Positions 18,417 to 27,861 are shown, counted from the first letter of the stretch. The stretch: DNA of 64,000 nt from an uncultured Mailhella sp. (GCF_963931295.1 NZ_OZ007001.1:620001-684000), one strand, 5' to 3'. Notes: generated by a model not told the origin, from the sequence alone. Numbers and translations: made by a program.

Positions 18417-18497
18417 CCCCTGAATAGTCACTGCCAACGGAGGCCGCCCCAGAGGTCGCAGAGGAACCCTCGGGCGGCCTCAACACGTTCAGGAAAA

Positions 18498-18778
18498 AGG
18501 CAGGAAAGGCATGCGGGGGAAATAATTCCCCCCGCGCCCCCCTGGTTCCGCCTCAGGCTTCGCCCTCGGCGGGCGGGAGTGCAGGGGCAGGGCGAGTTGC
18601 CGAAAATGGCGGGATGGCGGAAAGGCTGGGACTGCGGGGAGCGGGTGTGCCTGGCGAACGCTGTTCGGGCTGCGGGCTCAGTGCAGGTGTGTCCTGTCGG
18701 ACCCACCTGCGGTGGCCGACTCCTGTCCGACAACAGTCGGACAGTCGTGTCAAAGGACGGGATTTCCAGATAGTTGGG
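18498..18778 (+). repeat. Composite repeat, modules M1-M2 (copy B)
   Basis: Starts about 80 bases after the ppdK stop. M1: GGCAGGAAAGGCATG, palindrome GCGGGGGAAATAATTCCCCC. M2: stem CAGGTG-t-GTCC/GGAC-c-CACCTG at 18684-18709, then CTGTCCGAC/GTCGGACAG at 18723-18744, then GATTTCCAGAT. Compared with copies D, E and F the stem bases differ on both arms together. No protein is encoded. From 18779 to 18931 nothing else is seen. Confidence 0.8.
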
Positions 18779-18931
18779 GAGAACACCGAGGAGCAATAGA
18801 GACTTCATCAATCATGATGAAGCTGCGATGGTGATGGAAAAACACCAATGAAGGAACGCGTTTTGCGTCTCTGCCGGAAATGGAAATCCGCCCCCGCGTT
18901 CAATTAATCCTCCCCCTGTTCTCCCCCCCAT

Positions 18932-19016
18932 AAAAATTAAAAAGTTTTGAAAGGAGAGATGGGGGCGCGGGGGAAGAGAGGGAAAATTTTTCAAAATTTT
19001 CCCTCTCTTCCCCCGC
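18932..19016 (-). repeat. Hairpin repeat, copy 2 (inverted): perfect 24-bp stem
   Basis: Arms 18967-18990 and 18993-19016 are perfect complements around TC, with a GCGGGGGAAGAGAGGGAAAA arm. The tail GCGCCCCCATCTCTCCTTTCAAAACTTTTTAATTTTT reads on the minus strand. It lies 130 bases upstream of hldE, pointing away from it. Confidence 0.75.
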
Positions 19017-19145
19017 ATTCCTCCCTTCCCTCCCCCCTTTCTGCCTTCTTCTTTACTTCGGTTTTAGCGGCTGGTATTCTTGCCGGGGCTGAGGGGGCGG
19101 CGGCGCTCTCTTTTTTTTGAAGACTGCAAACGTTTGGGAGCGACC

Positions 19146-20618
19146 ATGCTGCTTTCCTCCATTGTGAAGGGGTACAGGAAGATCAGGGTACTTTGTATCG
19201 GCGATGTGATGCTCGATCATTTTCTTTACGGGAAGGTTGAGCGTATTTCGCCGGAAGCGCCTGTACCCGTTTTCAATTTTCAGAGCGAGAAGAAGATGCT
19301 CGGCGGAGCGGGCAACGTGGTGGCCAATCTGCACAGTCTGGGCTGCTCGGCGGACATCATCTGCTTCATCGGCGACGACGAGGCGGGGCGGCAGGTGCAT
19401 GCGCTTTTGGAGCAGGTATGCGATCATGTGGCCGCGCTGGTGATTCCCGGATTTCCCACCATTGAAAAAACGCGCGTGATTGCGGGCAACAATCATCTGC
19501 TGCGCATTGACAACGAGCGTCGTTTCCAGTGCGACGACGAGATTCTCGGCTCGAAGCTTGAAGAGCGCGTGCGGGAAGCGGACATCGTGCTGCTTTCCGA
19601 CTATGCCAAGGGGCTGCTTTCCCCGGAGCGTTGTCAGCGTGTGGTGAAGGCGTGTGTGGAAGCGCAAAAGTCCGTCATTGTTGATCCCAAGGGCGACGAT
19701 TACTCAAAGTACGCCGGGGCCACGGTGGTGAAGCCCAATCTTAAGGAATTCAATCAGGCCACGGGCCTGAGCTGTCATCCCTCCGAGCCGGATTTTCAGG
19801 ACAGGCTGCGCGAAGGGGCGACCCGGCTTTTTGAGCGCTACGGCATACGGAATCTGCTGGTCACGCTGAGCGAATACGGCATGGCCTTCGTTTCGGCGGA
19901 GCATCCCGACGACGTGTTCCGTATTCCCACCGAGGCGCGGGAAGTGTTCGACGTTTCGGGCGCGGGCGACACGTCGCTCGCAACGTTCGGGGCGTCGCTG
20001 GCGGCCGGAGCCGACATTCAGGACGCCATGAAGCTGGCCAACATTGCGTCCGGGGTGGCGGTAGGCAAGCTCGGCACCTCCTGCGTGACCGCGCAGGAAA
20101 TTCTCGACGCGCTTTCGCGGCGGCGCTCTTCAACGGGGCTCGGCTGGAAGCAGAAGAACAAGATCGTGAGTCGGCGCGAGGCCGCGGCCATTGCGGCGCA
20201 GTGTCGCGAACAGGGCAAAAAGGTGGGCTTCACCAACGGCTGTTTCGATCTGCTGCATCAGGGGCATCTGCATTCTCTCATGCAGGCGCGCTCGCAGTGC
20301 GACGTGCTCATGGTGGGCCTGAACACCGATGCCTCGATCAAGCGGCTCAAGGGGCCGGAACGTCCGATTCAGGACGAAAAGACCCGCGCCCTGCTGCTCG
20401 CCTCACTGGAATTTGTGGATTTCGTCATCATGTTCGACGACGACACCGCCCTGCCCCTTGTGGACGCCATTCGTCCCGACGTCATTCTCAAGGAAGGCTA
20501 CACCATCGACCGCTGGCCCGAGGCGCAGCTTGTGGAAAGCTACGGCGGCAAGGCCGTCACGCTCTCGCGGCTCGACGGCTACTCCACCACGCAGACCATT
20601 GCGCGGATGAAGGGCTGA
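19146..20618 (+). CDS. hldE: Bifunctional heptose kinase/adenylyltransferase
   Basis: A 490-residue two-domain enzyme of ADP-heptose synthesis for lipopolysaccharide core. The N-terminal PfkB-type kinase (GGAGNVVANLHSLG near residue 55, anion hole DVSGAGDTSLAT near residue 280) phosphorylates heptose-7-phosphate at C1. The C-terminal nucleotidyltransferase (FTNGCFDLLHQGHLHSL near residue 365, with the HxGH-type motif) adds AMP. The start MLLSSIVKGY at 19146 has GGGAG just upstream; an in-frame ATG 66 bases earlier lacks a site. It is a single gene with its own strong terminator. It indicates a Gram-negative cell with heptose-containing LPS. Confidence 0.93.
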   Translation: MLLSSIVKGYRKIRVLCIGDVMLDHFLYGKVERISPEAPVPVFNFQSEKKMLGGAGNVVANLHSLGCSADIICFIGDDEAGRQVHALLEQVCDHVAALVIPGFPTIEKTRVIAGNNHLLRIDNERRFQCDDEILGSKLEERVREADIVLLSDYAKGLLSPERCQRVVKACVEAQKSVIVDPKGDDYSKYAGATVVKPNLKEFNQATGLSCHPSEPDFQDRLREGATRLFERYGIRNLLVTLSEYGMAFVSAEHPDDVFRIPTEAREVFDVSGAGDTSLATFGASLAAGADIQDAMKLANIASGVAVGKLGTSCVTAQEILDALSRRRSSTGLGWKQKNKIVSRREAAAIAAQCREQGKKVGFTNGCFDLLHQGHLHSLMQARSQCDVLMVGLNTDASIKRLKGPERPIQDEKTRALLLASLEFVDFVIMFDDDTALPLVDAIRPDVILKEGYTIDRWPEAQLVESYGGKAVTLSRLDGYSTTQTIARMKG

Positions 20619-20636
20619 GACGCCTGAAATCACGGA

Positions 20637-20665
20637 GCCGGACGCGAAATGCGTCCGGCTTTTTT
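20637..20665 (+). terminator. Intrinsic terminator of hldE
   Basis: GCCGGACGC and GCGTCCGGC form a nine-pair stem around GAAAT, followed by six T, 18 bases after the stop. Confidence 0.92.
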
Positions 20666-20705
20666 GTTGATGCAGGGCGTTTGCCGCCTGCGGGAGCGCA
20701 GAACC

Positions 20706-23069
20706 TCAGAACGGCCCGGCCATGCGCACCGACGTATTGATGAGACGGGTGCGACGCAGGGAAAATTCCCTCTGCCAGTAAGCGTCGGGCAGAAAATCCG
20801 GCGACGCGTTGCGCCGCACGGCCTCGGCCGTGGACAGATGCTCAAACAGCTCCACCGCGCTGCGGAAGGTCTGCCGTTCCGAGCTTTCAAACTCCAGTCT
20901 CGGCCGATCCAGAACATATTCCTCACCGCTCCGGGCAAAGGCCCGAAAATCTTCATCGACAAGCAGCAGCGCGGCAGCCGCGGAAGCGCGCGTCTGAAGC
21001 GCCGCCGAGCCAGACACCCGCGCAAGTTCGCGGAAGAAGCCCGGAACCTCGTCCAGCGTCCGCCACTGCCGCGACGAGAGCATCATCGGGCGCAGGCTGC
21101 CCGTCATCACGGGATCCACGCCGTTCCACCACAGGCGGCAGAACGGAAACGCCGCGGCAAAGCTCTTCATCACGCTGCGGGCCTGTTCCGGGGTCATCTG
21201 CCCGCAGGGCAGCGGCATGGAAAACACGCCGTCCGGCGTCAGATGCGCGGCCGCGTTCCGGAAAAATTCCACCGTGTAGAACACCGCCCCGCGGTAGCCG
21301 AAATACGGCGGCGTGGGCTCCGCAAGAATGAGATCCCAGCGCTCGGCGCTCTGACGCAGGAATCGAAAGGCGTCCTCAAAGTGAAAACGCACCCGCGCGT
21401 CGTCCTGCCAGCGGGCGTTGTCGTGAAAATATTTCAGGGCGAGCTCGACGTTTTCCCGGGAAATGTCCACCATGTCGAAGCGCTTCGCCTGCGGCAGCAT
21501 GCCTGCCGCCACGGTGGAAAGTCCGCCGCCGAAGCACAGCGAAAGCACGCGCTGCGGCGCGCTCTCCGCGGCAAGCAGCGGCACGAAGCCTTCCGTGCGG
21601 AAGCTCGCCGAACGGTCGCGGCTGATGATAACGCGGCCGGAAAACAGAAAGCGCTCTCCGCCCGGCAGTTCCGCCGCCCAAGAATCGCCGTAACGCCCTT
21701 CACGAACGTCGAGAACGCGCGCCATGGACGCCCACGGCCCGAGATCCTCCCGAAGCTTGGCTTCCAGCGCGGCGCGCGCCAGATCGGGCGAAAACACGCC
21801 GCACGTCACGCACAGAAGCGCCGCCGCCGTTCCCGCCGCACAGGCGCAGATGCCGCCCCGGCGCGACATCCAGAGTCCGCACGCTGCGGCAAGATACGCG
21901 GCAAAGAACGCCCCGAGCAGGCTCAGCGACACGGTGATTCCCAGCCGGGGAAACAGCGCCGCGGGGAAAATCAGCGCGCCGGCCACGGAGCCCAGCGTAT
22001 TGCACGCCAGAAGACGGCCCGTATTGCGCGAAATCAGGCGGCGTCGGCTCAGCGACGCAAAAAAGGCGGGCATGCTCACGCTGAAGAAAAACGCGGGAAG
22101 CCCCGCAAACAGCAGAAGGAAGAGGAGCTGCGGCCCGGGCGTCACATCGAGGCGGACGACGTCGGCATAGCGGCGCAGCATGACTGTTGTTCCGAGCGCG
22201 GCGAGCACTGCGGCCGCAGCCGTGGCGGAGGCGAACAGCGGCAGAGCTCTTCTGCGTCGAAGCAGGGTTCCGAAGGCGAGATCGCCCGCGCCGGAAGCAA
22301 AAATGATCGCCGCCGTCACGCCGGAATACAGCAGCGACGTGTCGCGGAAAAACAGGCCCAGCCAGCGCAGCGCGCACGCCTCCCAGCCCATGAACACCAG
22401 CCCGGAAAGAAAGGCCGCCGCATACAGCATGCGCGGCGCGCCCGCCTCCTGCGCCCGCTCCGGAACTTCCACGGCAAACGGACGCCGCGCAAACGCGAGC
22501 ACGACCGCGCCGAGGGCCAGATTGCACGCCGCCGTCACGCCGTGCGTGAGGGCCACCCCGAAAAAGCGGATGCCGAGCGCTCCCGCAAGGAGCGATCCCG
22601 CGCACGCGCCGAGCGTGTTCACGCCGTACATCCACGCGAGCCCGTGCCCCTCCCCCGAGCGCGTGGCAAAGCAGGGAGCCAGCACGGGCAGCACGCAGCC
22701 CATGGGCAGCGAGGCAAGCAGCATGAGCAGCGCCGCCCCCGCATGGGCGAGAGCGGGCGAACGCAGCGCGTCCAGCGCGTCATGAGCAGGCGGCACCAGA
22801 AACGCCAGCGCGGAAATCAGCACTTCCAGCAGACCGTACAGCCGCAGCGGCGGCACGCCGCCTTCCGCCAGTCTGCCGCCCAGACGGCTTCCCAGCGCCA
22901 GCCCGAGAAAGAACATGGACGTCACAAACGACACCGAAAGCAGCGTCGAGCCCAGCGTGAGGCTGAACAGCCGTATCCACACCATCTGATAAATCAGACT
23001 GCAGCAGCCCGAGCAGAAGCAGAAAAACAGAACGGCGATCCGGCGTCCGTCCATGCGCGCCTCGTTCAT
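20706..23069 (-). CDS. Fused membrane protein with spermidine-synthase-like methyltransferase-fold domain
   Basis: A 787-residue protein. The first 470 or so residues contain about 12-14 hydrophobic helices (start FFCFCSGCCSLIYQMVWIRLF, a common opening of fused MFS/spermidine-synthase proteins). The C-terminal part has an aminopropyltransferase/SAM-type Rossmann fold: LSLCFGGGLSTVAAGML, FDMVDISRENVEL and WDLILAEPTPPY. GGAG lies six bases before the ATG. It follows the aryl-sulfate sulfotransferase gene by 74 bases on the same strand, so it is likely expressed from the same sigma-54 promoter. True spermidine synthases are soluble; the substrate of these fused membrane forms is generally unknown and is not revealed here. 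Confidence 0.8.
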   Translation of the reverse strand: MNEARMDGRRIAVLFFCFCSGCCSLIYQMVWIRLFSLTLGSTLLSVSFVTSMFFLGLALGSRLGGRLAEGGVPPLRLYGLLEVLISALAFLVPPAHDALDALRSPALAHAGAALLMLLASLPMGCVLPVLAPCFATRSGEGHGLAWMYGVNTLGACAGSLLAGALGIRFFGVALTHGVTAACNLALGAVVLAFARRPFAVEVPERAQEAGAPRMLYAAAFLSGLVFMGWEACALRWLGLFFRDTSLLYSGVTAAIIFASGAGDLAFGTLLRRRRALPLFASATAAAAVLAALGTTVMLRRYADVVRLDVTPGPQLLFLLLFAGLPAFFFSVSMPAFFASLSRRRLISRNTGRLLACNTLGSVAGALIFPAALFPRLGITVSLSLLGAFFAAYLAAACGLWMSRRGGICACAAGTAAALLCVTCGVFSPDLARAALEAKLREDLGPWASMARVLDVREGRYGDSWAAELPGGERFLFSGRVIISRDRSASFRTEGFVPLLAAESAPQRVLSLCFGGGLSTVAAGMLPQAKRFDMVDISRENVELALKYFHDNARWQDDARVRFHFEDAFRFLRQSAERWDLILAEPTPPYFGYRGAVFYTVEFFRNAAAHLTPDGVFSMPLPCGQMTPEQARSVMKSFAAAFPFCRLWWNGVDPVMTGSLRPMMLSSRQWRTLDEVPGFFRELARVSGSAALQTRASAAAALLLVDEDFRAFARSGEEYVLDRPRLEFESSERQTFRSAVELFEHLSTAEAVRRNASPDFLPDAYWQREFSLRRTRLINTSVRMAGPF

Positions 23070-23143
23070 AACTCTCTCCGAAATGCGGCGCCGGAAGGAG
23101 AGCGCCCCGAAGGACGCTCCCCTTCACGGCTTGCCGCCGCGCG

Positions 23144-24574
23144 TCAATACCGCTTGAAGGTGGTGAACTCCTCGCCGGACATGTCCACTTCGTGGTCGCC
23201 CTTGATGGAGTCGTCGTAGATGAAGGGATCTTCGTATTCCACGGGCGTTTCCCTGGGAGCCTGCACCTGCTTGATGTAGCTGTAGGGATAACGATAGGCG
23301 CGATACACCGAATTGGTGGGACGGGCCTTCTTGTCGGCTCTCTGGAGCTCTTCGGCCACAAAGCCGCTCACCATGCCGTACCACATGTAGGGAGTCACGT
23401 ATTCCCACACGGTTTCGAGTTCGGGAGTCACTTCAAAAATGCGGCCGCCGTCGCCTTCGCAGATGAGCGTGTTGCCGTTGGGCAGGCGCTGCGCGGAACT
23501 GATGGTGGCGCTGAAGAAGTAATGCGAAAGCGAATGCGTGGGACCGTAGCCGAGCGCCTGGCCGGAATATTCCCATACCTTCTTGCCGGTGACGGGATCG
23601 AATTCAATGACTTCGGAATACGGCAGACCGTTGTTGAACACCATGATGTTGCCCTCGCCGGGAACGCCGCGGGGAATCATGTGCGCGTGATGGATCATGC
23701 CGCCGGCAAACAGTCCGCGATAGCCGCCTTCCTCCAGCTTCATGCCGAGGTGACGGAGCGGATCGTCCTTGCCGTAGTTCGGGCCCACCTGCCACACGGG
23801 CTTGCCGGTCTTGTGATCGAGAATGTAGATCACCGACTGGCCGTCGTCGCAGATGATGTTCTCGGGATGAAAACGCTGATCGCCCGCGTCATACCACTTG
23901 TTCGGGCCGAGCCAGGAGGCCGCGTTCTGGAAGTTCGCTATGCCCTTCATGTCGGCGGCGTGATCCATGTAGTTCCATGACCACACGGTGTTTCCGTCCT
24001 TGTCCACGATGACGAGCGCGGCGCTGTCCTGCCCGTTCACTTCCTTGTGGCACTGAATGAGGGTGCGTCCGCCTTCCTTGGGCATGGACGTGGGCGTGTA
24101 GTACACGGCCATGCCCTCGCGCTGAAGATCATGATGCTGCTGCGCGCTCCACATGGTCTTCTGACCCCTGGCCTTCAAATCGGGCGTCGCCTCGATTTCC
24201 ACGCCCTTGTCCCATTCCCACACGATCTTGTCGTCCCAGGTCTTTTCCACCACGGCGGATCCCTCAAGAAGACGGCCCGTCCACTTGTCGGGATCGTAGA
24301 GCACCTTTTCGGCAAGAAGATTGCCGTTCGGCAGAAGCTGGGCGGGCTGCCCTTCCACGCGCATCCACTTGTTGACCACGTTGCCGTTCATGTCGATGAG
24401 CGGCAGACCGTGCGGCGTGGCGCGCAGCACGCAAAGAAGCGTGTAGCCGTTGTAGGCCTTCTCAGGATTGTAAATGGTCACGCCGGTGGGAAACACCGTG
24501 GGCGCGGCCGCGGCCGTTCCGGCCACGCCCAGCGCGAGCGTCAGCGCAAGCGCGCAGCTCTTCAGTCTGTTCAT
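23144..24574 (-). CDS. Periplasmic aryl-sulfate sulfotransferase
   Basis: A 476-residue exported protein with a Sec signal peptide (LALTLALGVAGTAAAAP). The mature part is built from beta-propeller blades with the pattern RLPNGNTLICEGDGGRIFEV...VWEY that defines arylsulfotransferases, and has conserved His-rich loops (HHDLQREGMAV, GMIHHAHMIPRG, PTHSLSHYFF) that supply the catalytic His. These enzymes move sulfate from one phenolic ester to another phenol without PAPS. It is shorter than the E. coli enzyme (about 598 residues). Expression is probably sigma-54 dependent: a matching promoter lies 80-95 bases upstream, and the activator gene is divergent. The natural substrate is unknown. Confidence 0.87.
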   Translation of the reverse strand: MNRLKSCALALTLALGVAGTAAAAPTVFPTGVTIYNPEKAYNGYTLLCVLRATPHGLPLIDMNGNVVNKWMRVEGQPAQLLPNGNLLAEKVLYDPDKWTGRLLEGSAVVEKTWDDKIVWEWDKGVEIEATPDLKARGQKTMWSAQQHHDLQREGMAVYYTPTSMPKEGGRTLIQCHKEVNGQDSAALVIVDKDGNTVWSWNYMDHAADMKGIANFQNAASWLGPNKWYDAGDQRFHPENIICDDGQSVIYILDHKTGKPVWQVGPNYGKDDPLRHLGMKLEEGGYRGLFAGGMIHHAHMIPRGVPGEGNIMVFNNGLPYSEVIEFDPVTGKKVWEYSGQALGYGPTHSLSHYFFSATISSAQRLPNGNTLICEGDGGRIFEVTPELETVWEYVTPYMWYGMVSGFVAEELQRADKKARPTNSVYRAYRYPYSYIKQVQAPRETPVEYEDPFIYDDSIKGDHEVDMSGEEFTTFKRY

Positions 24575-24652
24575 ACTCTCCTACCTTTCGTCATCGGGGC
24601 GCTCTGTCCCGGAACGCCGCCGTTGTTCCTGCATGGGGACATCCATTCCTGT

Positions 24653-24668
24653 GCAAGAGACATGCCAG
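24653..24668 (-). promoter_or_regulatory. Sigma-54 promoter of the sulfotransferase operon
   Basis: Read on the minus strand, CTGGCATGTCTCTTGCA matches the -24/-12 consensus, with GG (24666-24665) and GC (24654-24653) separated by exactly ten bases. Transcription would start near 24641, about 65 bases before the sulfotransferase ATG. The divergent gene encodes a sigma-54 activator, which supports the call. Confidence 0.8.
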
Positions 24669-24778
24669 TTCGTGATATTTTTCATAATTTCAGCGCCATA
24701 GCCATATCTGCGCCTTTCGCTTCAAAATTTTTTGTTGAAATATCAAGAATCAGCATGATAGTTCAAGTCATTCCATGA

Positions 24779-24790
24779 AATATCGATATT
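24779..24790. promoter_or_regulatory. Candidate upstream activator site
   Basis: AATATCGATATT is a perfect 12-base palindrome about 140 bases upstream of the predicted sigma-54 start site, a usual distance for enhancer-binding proteins. A second dyad, TTGAAATATCAA, lies at about 24734-24745. Either could bind the divergently encoded activator. Confidence 0.4.
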
Positions 24791-24810
24791 CAGAAGTCAC
24801 AGGAGGCGGC

Positions 24811-26358
24811 ATGAACGTCGACGGCTTTTCTCCCGAATTCTTTCTCCACGCCACCGGCATCATCTGCGGTTCCACGGACATGCACCGCATGCTGCACGAT
24901 CTGCTTGCCTATCTGTCCGGATGTCTGCCTCTGGACGCCCTGGCCCTCAGCCGCTTTGAAGAAGACAAATCCGCCGTGCACCGCTTTGCGCTCTGCCACA
25001 GAAACGGCGCGGAAGAAGGCGAATCGCTGGAAAAAATTCCCGACGGCGCGCTGCAGTTCGCCTGCGAAGTCATCCATTCCGGCAAGCGCTGCGTGCTCAC
25101 CGAATCCGCCGCCGACAATCCCGTGCGCTCCCACATGCACGACTGCGGCCGTTCCCGCTTTCAGTCGGCCGTGGTGCTGCATCTGCATCGGGAGGGGCGC
25201 TACTGCGGCTCCGTGGACATGTTTTCCGAGCAGGCTCGGGCCTTTTCGGAACACGACGCCCGGGTGCTGGAACAGCTGTCCACGCCGTTCACGCTTTTTC
25301 TGACCCGCTACCTCGACGAACGCTCCGGCAGGCTCCGCGACGCGGTCAGGGAAACGCCGCCCTTTCCCATGGTGGGCGCAAGCGCAGCCTTCCGCCGGGT
25401 CTGCGAAATGGCGCGCGACGTGGCTCCCACCGTCACGCCGGTGCTCATCACCGGGGAAACCGGAACCGGAAAGGAAGTGATGGCCGATTACATCCGTCAT
25501 CTTTCCGACCGCGCAAACGCCCCCTACATCAAGGTGAACTGCGCGGCCATTCCCCCCGATCTTCTGGAAAACGAATTCTTCGGACACGAGGCCAACGCCT
25601 TCACGGGCGCAGGTCGCCTGCAGAAGGGGCGCTTTGAACGCGCAGGCGGCGGCACGCTCTTTCTCGACGAAATAGGCGAACTTACGCCGGGAGCGCAGGC
25701 CAAGCTGCTGCGCGTGCTGGAATACAAGGACATGGAACGCCTCGGCGGCAGCGACAGCATTCATCTCGACATCCGCATTCTTGCGGCCACGAACCGCGAT
25801 CTGGCCGAGCGGGTGCGCGAGGGACAGTTCCGCAGGGACTTGTACTATCGCCTCAATGTGTTTCCGCTGCACCTGCCGCCGCTGCGGGAACGTCGGCAGG
25901 ACATTCCGGCGCTGGTGCGCTTTCTTTTGCGGAAAAAGAAGAACGAGCTGGGGCTCGCCCTCATGCCGGAACCCTCGGCGGACGATCTGCGCGAGCTTGC
26001 GGGCCGAGAGTGGCCGGGCAACATCCGCGAGCTTTCCAATCTGGTGGAACGGGCGCTCATTCTGGCCCAGCGCACGGGAGAGCTGCACTTTGCCCCGGAA
26101 GAAGACGCGCCGTGCGAAACGCCGCTTCCGTGCCGTACTGCGCCGACGAAATCGGCCCCCTCTGCGCTCTTCCCCGCAGACGCCCCCGTGATTCCGCTCC
26201 GGGACATGGAAAAGGCCTATATTCTTCATGCGCTCCGCAGGGCAAACGGCAAGCTCACGGGCAAGAACAGCGCCGCCGAGATGCTGGACATCAACGGCGG
26301 CACGCTGCGCAGCCGCATGGTCAGGCTCGGCCTGGATCCGAAAAAGCGCGCGGACTGA
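24811..26358 (+). CDS. Sigma-54-dependent activator with N-terminal GAF-type sensor
   Basis: A 515-residue enhancer-binding protein. Residues 1-170 resemble a GAF sensor. The AAA+ domain has Walker A GETGTGKE near residue 215, the sigma-54 contact loop as NAFTGA (normally GAFTGA), Walker B GGGTLFLDEIG and the arginine finger region RRDLYYRLNVFPL. A C-terminal Fis-type helix-turn-helix (KNSAAEMLDINGGTLRSRMVRLGL) ends the protein. The start at 24811 is chosen because AGGAGG lies four bases upstream; an earlier in-frame ATG at 24775 overlaps the palindrome. It is divergent from the sulfotransferase operon, which has a matching promoter. The sensed signal may be an aromatic compound, but that is inference. 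Confidence 0.9.
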   Translation: MNVDGFSPEFFLHATGIICGSTDMHRMLHDLLAYLSGCLPLDALALSRFEEDKSAVHRFALCHRNGAEEGESLEKIPDGALQFACEVIHSGKRCVLTESAADNPVRSHMHDCGRSRFQSAVVLHLHREGRYCGSVDMFSEQARAFSEHDARVLEQLSTPFTLFLTRYLDERSGRLRDAVRETPPFPMVGASAAFRRVCEMARDVAPTVTPVLITGETGTGKEVMADYIRHLSDRANAPYIKVNCAAIPPDLLENEFFGHEANAFTGAGRLQKGRFERAGGGTLFLDEIGELTPGAQAKLLRVLEYKDMERLGGSDSIHLDIRILAATNRDLAERVREGQFRRDLYYRLNVFPLHLPPLRERRQDIPALVRFLLRKKKNELGLALMPEPSADDLRELAGREWPGNIRELSNLVERALILAQRTGELHFAPEEDAPCETPLPCRTAPTKSAPSALFPADAPVIPLRDMEKAYILHALRRANGKLTGKNSAAEMLDINGGTLRSRMVRLGLDPKKRAD

Positions 26359-26895
26359 GCTCCGCCCACCCCCGCATGTGCCGACGCGCGTTGCAGGCGC
26401 AAGCGAGACGGCGCGCTTCGCCGTGCGCTCCCCCGGACGCCCGCGCTCCGCATCACGCACGTTCGGAGAGGCCCGGCACTCTGTACTTTTATGCACAAGT
26501 GTACCAACTTGCCCGAAATGGCTGCGGCGCAGCGGCTTCCTCTCTTGCTGGCGCGGCCTGTTGCGCTGCACTTCTGCTAAGTCGCGTGAAAAATTTGTTC
26601 TTTTACAGTAAAAAGCCCTCTGAAAAAAAATGTCTCCCCGTGTTTGACAATTTTTGAAAACCTATTAGTCTGAAAAAAATCGTCTTCCCGGATCGTCTTC
26701 TCCTCCGCTTCGCGCGGAACATCGGAGACCGTCCGTCCGCACCCGCGGCAACGGACGCATCCGACTTTCGGAGGGGCGTTGTTATCTCCTTTTCGGGAGG
26801 TAAGTCATCCCGGGCAGATGTCCGCCGGTTTTTTCTCTCTCCTTGTACGGTACAGGGCCAGAATCCGCGCGGCAACGTTTTTCCCCTGTCCCGCC
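26359..26895. other. Spacer without a gene
   Basis: A 537-base region with no supported gene. It has an AT-rich centre (26575-26690) suited to promoters for the AEC permease, and a short CTCC/GGAG dyad near 26790. The frame of the permease is open upstream to 26779, but that part does not look like protein. Confidence 0.45.
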
Positions 26896-27861
26896 ATGGA
26901 TCGGCTGCTGCTCACTCTGACCATCATTTTCGTCAGCCTCATTGCCGGATACGCCTTCCGGCAGTGGGTGAGCTCCGGCTCGTCCCCGATGAGCGAGACC
27001 GCCTTCTCCGCCCTGCGCCTTCTCATGCAGAAGGTGTCCATGTTCGGGCTCATTCCCCTCTCCGCCATGCTCTCCCTGTGGGGCCTGCCTTCTCCCGATC
27101 CGCGCCTGCTCTGTCTGCCCGCCCTCGGGCTGGCCGCCTGGGTCTCGGGCGGCGCGCTCGCCCTGCTCTTCTCCCGCGCCATGCGCCTCGACAGGCCCCG
27201 CACCGGCAGCATGTACTGCTGCGGCACCTTCACCAACATCGGCGCCGTGGGCTCGCTCGTGGCCGTCATGCAGTTCGGCGAGCAGGCCATCGCCATGGCC
27301 TCCCTCTACCGCCTCTGCGAGGAAATGTTCTACTTCGGCGTGGCCGTGCCCGTGTCCCGCAGCTTCGGCTCCGATTCCGGCAGCACGCGCTCCCGCCGCT
27401 TCCGTCTCGATCCCGTGCTGATCGCCATCGTGACCGCCCTCGCCCTCGGCCTCTTCCTCAATCTCGCCGGGGTGCGTCGTCCCGCGGCGCTCGGCACGGT
27501 GTCCACCGCGGCCATGATCGCCGCCACCGTGGGCTTCCTTCTCTCCATAGGCATGGGACTGCGTCTTTCGCGCATGAGCATGTATGTGCGCGAATCCGCC
27601 GTCATATCTCTCATCAAATTTGCGTTCGTGCCCGTCATCGTCACCTCGCTGGCCGCCCTGGCCGGTCTCGGCGACGTGGACGGCGGCATTCCCCTCAAGG
27701 TGACCGCCATCCTTTCCGCCATGCCCGTGGCCATGAACGCGCTCATTCCTCCGTCGCTGTTCCGTCTGGACCTCGACCTGGCCAATGCCTGCTGGGTGTT
27801 CACCACGCTCGAACTCGTGCTGGTGCTGCCCATCCTCATTATTATCCTGCCGCTGCTGTAG
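26896..27861 (+). CDS. AEC-family permease (auxin efflux carrier type)
   Basis: A 321-residue membrane protein with about ten hydrophobic helices in two halves. The pattern (LTLTIIFVSLIAGYAFRQW at the start, GTFTNIGAVGSLVAVMQFG in the middle, ILSAMPVAMNALIPPSLFRLDLDLAN near the end) fits the AEC family, whose bacterial members include malate and other organic-acid permeases. The start MDRLLLTL is chosen on family grounds; no good ribosome site is visible, so an earlier start is possible. It precedes the TRAP genes by 107 bases on the same strand and may share regulation with them. Confidence 0.75.
   Translation: MDRLLLTLTIIFVSLIAGYAFRQWVSSGSSPMSETAFSALRLLMQKVSMFGLIPLSAMLSLWGLPSPDPRLLCLPALGLAAWVSGGALALLFSRAMRLDRPRTGSMYCCGTFTNIGAVGSLVAVMQFGEQAIAMASLYRLCEEMFYFGVAVPVSRSFGSDSGSTRSRRFRLDPVLIAIVTALALGLFLNLAGVRRPAALGTVSTAAMIAATVGFLLSIGMGLRLSRMSMYVRESAVISLIKFAFVPVIVTSLAALAGLGDVDGGIPLKVTAILSAMPVAMNALIPPSLFRLDLDLANACWVFTTLELVLVLPILIIILPLL

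Noticed and set aside
15744..18437. Minus-strand open frame of about 900 codons opposite ppdK
   Set aside because: ppdK is unmistakable on the plus strand; the other frame is a shadow.
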